From JANWYQ01 sp034432445 (GTDB taxonomy: Bacteria > Chloroflexota > Anaerolineae > JAAEKA01): a stretch of 64,000 bases of DNA. Made by a program: the position numbers and the translations under genes. How positions within the stretch are numbered: position 1 is the stretch's first letter; each line of letters opens with the position of its first letter. The notes beneath the pieces were generated by a model. It searched no databases, was not told the origin of the DNA, and worked only from the letters and a program-made list of their open reading frames with translations. Of this stretch, positions 60,309-64,000 are shown one piece after another. The stretch is taken from assembly GCA_034432445.1 (NCBI GenBank), contig DAOUBX010000124.1, positions 10,179 through 74,178 on the forward strand. Direction: 5' to 3'.

Positions 60309-61580
60309 TTACGATCCCCATCCCTTGGTAAACACCGGTCCTTCTTGCACCGTTGTCTTGCGTAGGCGATAGATGGCACGGATGATCTCCGGCGCGGCGA
60401 TGAAGACGATCACCAGGGCGATGACGATCGTGATGATGTCCACCGGGATCTGTGCCACCGACTGCATGCGGGTGGCGCCGTTCTTCAGCGTGCCGAAGAG
60501 CAAGGCGGCCAGCAACACGCCCACGGGGTGGTTCCTGCCCAGCAGCGCCAGCGCAATGGCGTCGAAGCCCATGCCGGCGGAGAAGCCGACGCCGACCCAG
60601 CGGTCCACGGCCAACGTTTGTACCATACCGGCCGTGCCCGCCAGCGAGCCGCTGATGGCCATGATGACGATCCACAGTCGCTTGACGTTGATGCCGCTAT
60701 AGCGGGCCGCCCTGGGGTTGGCGCCCACCATGCGTATCTGAAAGCCCAGCGTAGATTTATATAGGAGCCACCAGACCAACCAGACCGCAAAGAGGGCCAG
60801 GAAAAAGCCGGCGTGGAAGCGGTTGCCCGGCGTATCGAAGAACCGAGGAATCCAAGCCGTTGGCAGCACCGGCGGCGTGACCGGCACATCGGGTCGCGCC
60901 ATGGGACCGCCCACCTTGAGCAGCCAGGAGCTCAAGATGATGGCAATCCAGTTCATCATGATGCTGTTGATCACCTCATGGGCGCCAGTGTAGGCTTTCA
61001 GTGCGCCGACGATGGCCGCCCAGATTGCCCCGCCGGCGATACCGGCCAGCATGGCCAAGGGGAGGTGTACGAGCCAGGGCAAGCCTGTAACCTTGAAGCC
61101 GATGTAGACCGAGCACAGCGCGCCCACCAGCATTTGGCCCTCGCCGCCGATGTTGAACAGGCCACCCTGAAAGGCAAAGGCCACGGCCAGGCCGGCGAAG
61201 ATATAGGGCACGGATTGGGTGAGGCTCTCGGCCAAGGGCACCAGGGCGATAGACAGTTGTTGCGTGCCTTCTCCGCGCAGCATGGCGCCGATGCCCTGGA
61301 TGATTCCGCCGATGTTTAGGGAACCGTTGAACATGGCGCCGTAAGCCTTGCCCACCGTCTGCACCGTCAGACGCAGCGTGCCCAGGGGGTCGTCAAAGAA
61401 GTGTAACCAGGCGTTGACGACGTCCTTGTCGGTGATCAAGATCAGGATCGCGCCGATTACCAGCGCGGTGAAAACAGCCAACACGGGGTAGAGAATCGCA
61501 TCCCCAATCCGGGCGCTTTTGACCTTGGGGGGAGTGTCTTGTGCAGCGGTGGAGGCAACGGGCGTGGTCGTTTCGGTCAT
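60309..61580 (-). CDS. ABC importer permease, nucleoside/BMP type (first permease)
   Basis: Paralogous permease of YufP type, 423 aa. AMFNGSLNIGGIIQG, FAGLAVAFAFQGGLFNIGGE and GQMLVGALCSVYIGF, GAHEVINSIMMNWIAIIL, MVGANPRAARYSGINVKR and GMGFDAIALALLGRNHP are the family blocks. It precedes the second permease by 44 bases that contain degenerate CAACTGG-type 7-mers. Start ATG lies behind AGGAGC. Confidence 0.92.
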   Translation of the reverse strand: MTETTTPVASTAAQDTPPKVKSARIGDAILYPVLAVFTALVIGAILILITDKDVVNAWLHFFDDPLGTLRLTVQTVGKAYGAMFNGSLNIGGIIQGIGAMLRGEGTQQLSIALVPLAESLTQSVPYIFAGLAVAFAFQGGLFNIGGEGQMLVGALCSVYIGFKVTGLPWLVHLPLAMLAGIAGGAIWAAIVGALKAYTGAHEVINSIMMNWIAIILSSWLLKVGGPMARPDVPVTPPVLPTAWIPRFFDTPGNRFHAGFFLALFAVWLVWWLLYKSTLGFQIRMVGANPRAARYSGINVKRLWIVIMAISGSLAGTAGMVQTLAVDRWVGVGFSAGMGFDAIALALLGRNHPVGVLLAALLFGTLKNGATRMQSVAQIPVDIITIVIALVIVFIAAPEIIRAIYRLRKTTVQEGPVFTKGWGS

Positions 61581-61620
61581 AACATTGCTCCTCGAATGAC
61601 CTGCAGATGAATGGGGCCCC

Positions 61621-63186
61621 TTACGTGACGATCTCGCGTTCCTTGGTCACCGACCGAGGCGCGTTGGCCAGCGCCTCTTCCAGGCAGTTGCCGGCCATCA
61701 TCAGCCCCACTTGTTCCTTGGACACGTCGTCGGCGTTGACTACCGCCGTGAACTTTCCCTTGAACATGACGGCAATGCGGTCGGAAAGGCCCATGATTTC
61801 GTCGAGCTCAGCCGAGACCAGCAACACGGCGGTGCCTTCATCGCGTTTGTGCACCAGTTGCTTGTGAATGAACTCAATCGAACCGACGTCCAACCCGCGC
61901 GTGGGTTGATTCGCAATCAACAGCTTGATCGGCCGGTTCAGCTCGCGTGCTACGATCACCTTTTGTTGGTTACCGCCGGAGAGGTTAGAGACGGGTACAG
62001 CGGCGCTGGGTGTGCGGATGTCGAACTGCTGGATCAAACCATTGGCCTGGTCGATAATGGCCTGTCGGTTCACGACCATGCCTTTGGCAAAGGGTGGACG
62101 ATAAAAGGTGTTGATGACGAGATTGTCGTGCACCGGGAACGGCAGCACCAGACCATCTGCTTGCCGGTCTTCTGGGATGTGCGATACGCCGCACTCGGTG
62201 ATGACGCGCGGGCTGGCGTTGGTCACGTCTCGGCCGTTGATGAGCACCTTGCCGTCCTGCACGGTGCGCAGACCGGTCAGCGCCTCCACCAGCTCAGTCT
62301 GGCCGTTGCCCTGCACGCCGGCCACGCCCACGATCTCGCCGGCGTGGACCTCCAGACTGGCGCCATCCACGGCCACTTGCAGACGGTTGTCCAGCACTTT
62401 CAAGTTCTCGAAGCGGAGCACCGGTTCGCCAGGCTGAGCGCTGGTTTTTTGTACCGTCAGGGCTACGCGGCGGCCCACCATCAGCTCGGCCAGCATCGCC
62501 TGGCTGGCGCCGGCGGTTTTGGTCTCGCCAACCACGCGGCCGCGACGAATCACCGTCACGCGGTCGGCCAGCTCCAACACCTCGCGCAGCTTGTGGCTGA
62601 TGAAGATGATGCTCACCCCTTGTTCGCGCAGCGAACGCAGGATGGCAAAGAGATCATCGGCCTCCTGGGGCGTCAAGACGGCGGTTGGCTCGTCCAGAAT
62701 CAGGATGTTGGCGCTGCGGTAGAGCACTTTGATGATCTCGACGCGCTGGCGCACACCGACGGAGAGGTTCTCGACCTTGGCGTCGGGATCGACCTCTAGG
62801 CCATGCTTCTGCGACAGCTCGCGGATGCGATTCGCCACCTCTTTGCGATCGAGCACCAAGCCTTTGGTGGTTTCCTCGCCGAGCATCACGTTCTCGGTGA
62901 CGGTAAGCACCGGCACCAGCATAAAGTGTTGGTGCACCATGCCGATGCCCTGACGGATGGCGTCGGTCGGCCCGGTGATCTGCGTGCGTTGGCCGCGGAT
63001 GTAGATCTCGCCCTCGTCCGGGTGATAGAGGCCGTAGAGGATGTTCATCAGCGTGCTCTTGCCGGCGCCGTTTTCGCCCAGGAGGGCGTGGATTTCGCCT
63101 TCTTCCAAGGTCAGGTTGATGTGATCGTTGGCCAGCACGCCGGGGAAGCGTTTGGTGATGTTGCGCAGCTCGAGGACTGGGGCCAT
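61621..63186 (-). CDS. ABC importer ATPase with two nucleotide-binding domains
   Basis: A 521-aa fused ATPase of the ribose/nucleoside class. The first domain has Walker A LLGENGAGKSTLMNILYG, signature NLSVGVRQRVEI and Walker B ILILDEPTAVLTPQE. The second has a degenerate Walker A (VAGVQGNGQTELVEAL) but a full signature LSGGNQQKVIV. This one-active-site pattern is usual for the family. ATG at 63186 follows GGGAG. It energises the two permeases downstream. Confidence 0.93.
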   Translation of the reverse strand: MAPVLELRNITKRFPGVLANDHINLTLEEGEIHALLGENGAGKSTLMNILYGLYHPDEGEIYIRGQRTQITGPTDAIRQGIGMVHQHFMLVPVLTVTENVMLGEETTKGLVLDRKEVANRIRELSQKHGLEVDPDAKVENLSVGVRQRVEIIKVLYRSANILILDEPTAVLTPQEADDLFAILRSLREQGVSIIFISHKLREVLELADRVTVIRRGRVVGETKTAGASQAMLAELMVGRRVALTVQKTSAQPGEPVLRFENLKVLDNRLQVAVDGASLEVHAGEIVGVAGVQGNGQTELVEALTGLRTVQDGKVLINGRDVTNASPRVITECGVSHIPEDRQADGLVLPFPVHDNLVINTFYRPPFAKGMVVNRQAIIDQANGLIQQFDIRTPSAAVPVSNLSGGNQQKVIVARELNRPIKLLIANQPTRGLDVGSIEFIHKQLVHKRDEGTAVLLVSAELDEIMGLSDRIAVMFKGKFTAVVNADDVSKEQVGLMMAGNCLEEALANAPRSVTKEREIVT

Positions 63187-63431
63187 GAGCAACTCCCGTG
63201 GGATGGGTAGGGTGACTGCTGAGCATCAAGCGCCGCACATGTGGGTTTCGTCGCCAGACGCCAGGACAGCCACCGAGAGGATAGATCCGGGCTGTGTGGG
63301 CAGAGATGCTTCGTTAGCCAGGCGCATGGATAGCGGAGGGAAGTGCAAACCAGGAAGCTTCAACCGTGAACCTCGCGCGTGGTCCGATTTTCACGGTTCA
63401 AGGCTCGCGGGTTGCCAGGAGCAGGAATGAG

Positions 63432-63543
63432 GCGGCGGTGCGGGAACAGGGGACTGGTCGTGGGATGTCCCGCACCGCCGCAGAAAGTGTCCCGGAAACT
63501 AGTCTGGGTCAGCGGATCAACCGCCCGCAGTTTGTTTCCGGGA
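63432..63543. terminator. Two hairpins between the binding-protein gene and its ATPase gene
   Basis: Directly after the binding-protein stop (reading the minus strand) TCCCGGAAAC/GTTTCCGGGA pairs over 10 bp (63490-63499 with 63534-63543), then a perfect 14-bp stem pairs 63432-63445 (GCGGCGGTGCGGGA) with 63468-63481. They probably attenuate transcription into, or stabilise the upstream message over, the rest of the operon. The remaining bases of the 366-base gap (63187-63552) hold no gene. Confidence 0.55.
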
Positions 63544-63552
63544 TGGCGCTAC

Positions 63553-64000
63553 TCAGGAGCCGGTGGCCTTGGGATCGATCTTGCCGTCGATGATGTCCTT
63601 GATCACCTGCTCGATCTGGGCGGTGAGCTCGGCCGGCACCTTGTCTTCGAAGTCGTGGTAAGGGGCCAGGCCCACGCCGCCGTTGGCCAGCGTGCCCAGG
63701 TAGTTGTCACCCAGGGTCAGGTTGCCGTCCACCAAGGCCTTGATGGTGTCGAACACGGCCTTGTCCATGTTCTTCAGCACCGAGCTGAGGAAGACGCTGC
63801 CGAACTCAGGCGCGGAGACGTACTGGTCGGTGTCGACGCCGATCATCATCAGCCCGCGCTCTTTGGCGGCAGCCGCGCTGCCCAAGCCCACCGGACCGGC
63901 CACAGGGAAGATCACGTCGCAGCCCTCGTCGAAGAAGACCTCGGCGAAGCGTCGGCCGTCGTCCGTGGACTCGAAGTTGCCGGTGAAGGTGCCGTCCTGG
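63553..64000 (-). CDS. BMP-family ABC substrate-binding lipoprotein (partial)
   Basis: C-terminal 148 residues of a BmpA/Med-type binding protein; the gene runs off the window at its 5' side. DDGRRFAEVFFDEGCDVIFP, VAGPVGLGSAAAAKERGLMM, IGVDTDQYVSAPEFGSVFLS and the C-terminal helix IEQVIKDIIDGKI are typical. These proteins capture nucleosides or related ligands for the permeases encoded downstream. The frame is open to position 64000. Confidence 0.9.
   Translation of the reverse strand, partial: QDGTFTGNFESTDDGRRFAEVFFDEGCDVIFPVAGPVGLGSAAAAKERGLMMIGVDTDQYVSAPEFGSVFLSSVLKNMDKAVFDTIKALVDGNLTLGDNYLGTLANGGVGLAPYHDFEDKVPAELTAQIEQVIKDIIDGKIDPKATGS

Overview
The window is GC-rich bacterial DNA that most likely comes from a Chloroflexota chromosome (Anaerolineae/Caldilineae-like). 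The strongest pointers are two DUF2298 membrane proteins carrying the INYYYYG and SYYYFG signature (the Chloroflexi/archaeal 'YYY' family) next to an Agl23-like glycosyltransferase, NarX/NarL-type signalling, and many short dispersed hairpins and heptanucleotide repeats. No rRNA, tRNA, CRISPR array, phage or transposase gene was seen. Several genes look frameshifted or chimeric, so some breaks may be assembly errors.

Layout. 0-8.7 kb: a partial pectate lyase, a frameshifted GH18 chitinase-like protein, a NarX-type kinase with its NarL-type regulator and a lone receiver, and a large secreted surface protein. The kinase lacks its expected N-terminal domains. A MITE-like element with 37-bp inverted ends sits between kinase and regulator. 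8.7-14 kb: a repeat-rich spacer, a membrane-anchored phospholipase D-like protein with four OB-fold repeats, then a decaying accessory patch (MNT nucleotidyltransferase, truncated HEPN partner fused to a methylase-like fragment, AbiEii module, three related gene remnants). 14-21.6 kb: hisD, hisC, hisB and hisH, interrupted by small two-gene modules (RHH-like protein, HNH nuclease pair, C39-like peptidase pair, hicBA on the other strand). 21.6-25.4 kb: FFLEELY-like protein, M24 peptidase, DUF348/G5/3D cell-wall protein.

25.4-40.7 kb: a large envelope glycosylation block on the + strand: GT39-DUF2298 fusion (1753 aa), second DUF2298 protein, GT39-like protein, Agl23-NHL fusion, and an AspT/YidE-type transporter. 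The two DUF2298 genes carry eight low-complexity tandem-repeat inserts in hydrophilic segments. 40.8-45.9 kb (- strand): a 1710-aa subtilisin/vWA protein with the same domain at both ends. 46-47.9 kb: cupin, RNase HI, small hypothetical. 48.2-51.3 kb: an octaheme cytochrome c, HybA-like Fe-S protein and NrfD/HybB-like membrane protein as a translationally coupled electron-transfer operon with no catalytic subunit nearby.

51.4-64 kb (all - strand): PHP-AlbA_2 protein with a novel-looking triple repeat, HIT hydrolase, larC, larE and larB (nickel-pincer cofactor synthesis), a uroporphyrinogen decarboxylase-like protein, and a BMP/nucleoside-type ABC importer (two permeases, ATPase, partial substrate-binding protein). 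How the parts may act together: secreted lyases and chitinase-like enzymes release sugars under two-component control; the YYY/Agl23 block builds surface glycans; the Lar genes prepare a nickel cofactor whose enzyme is outside the window.
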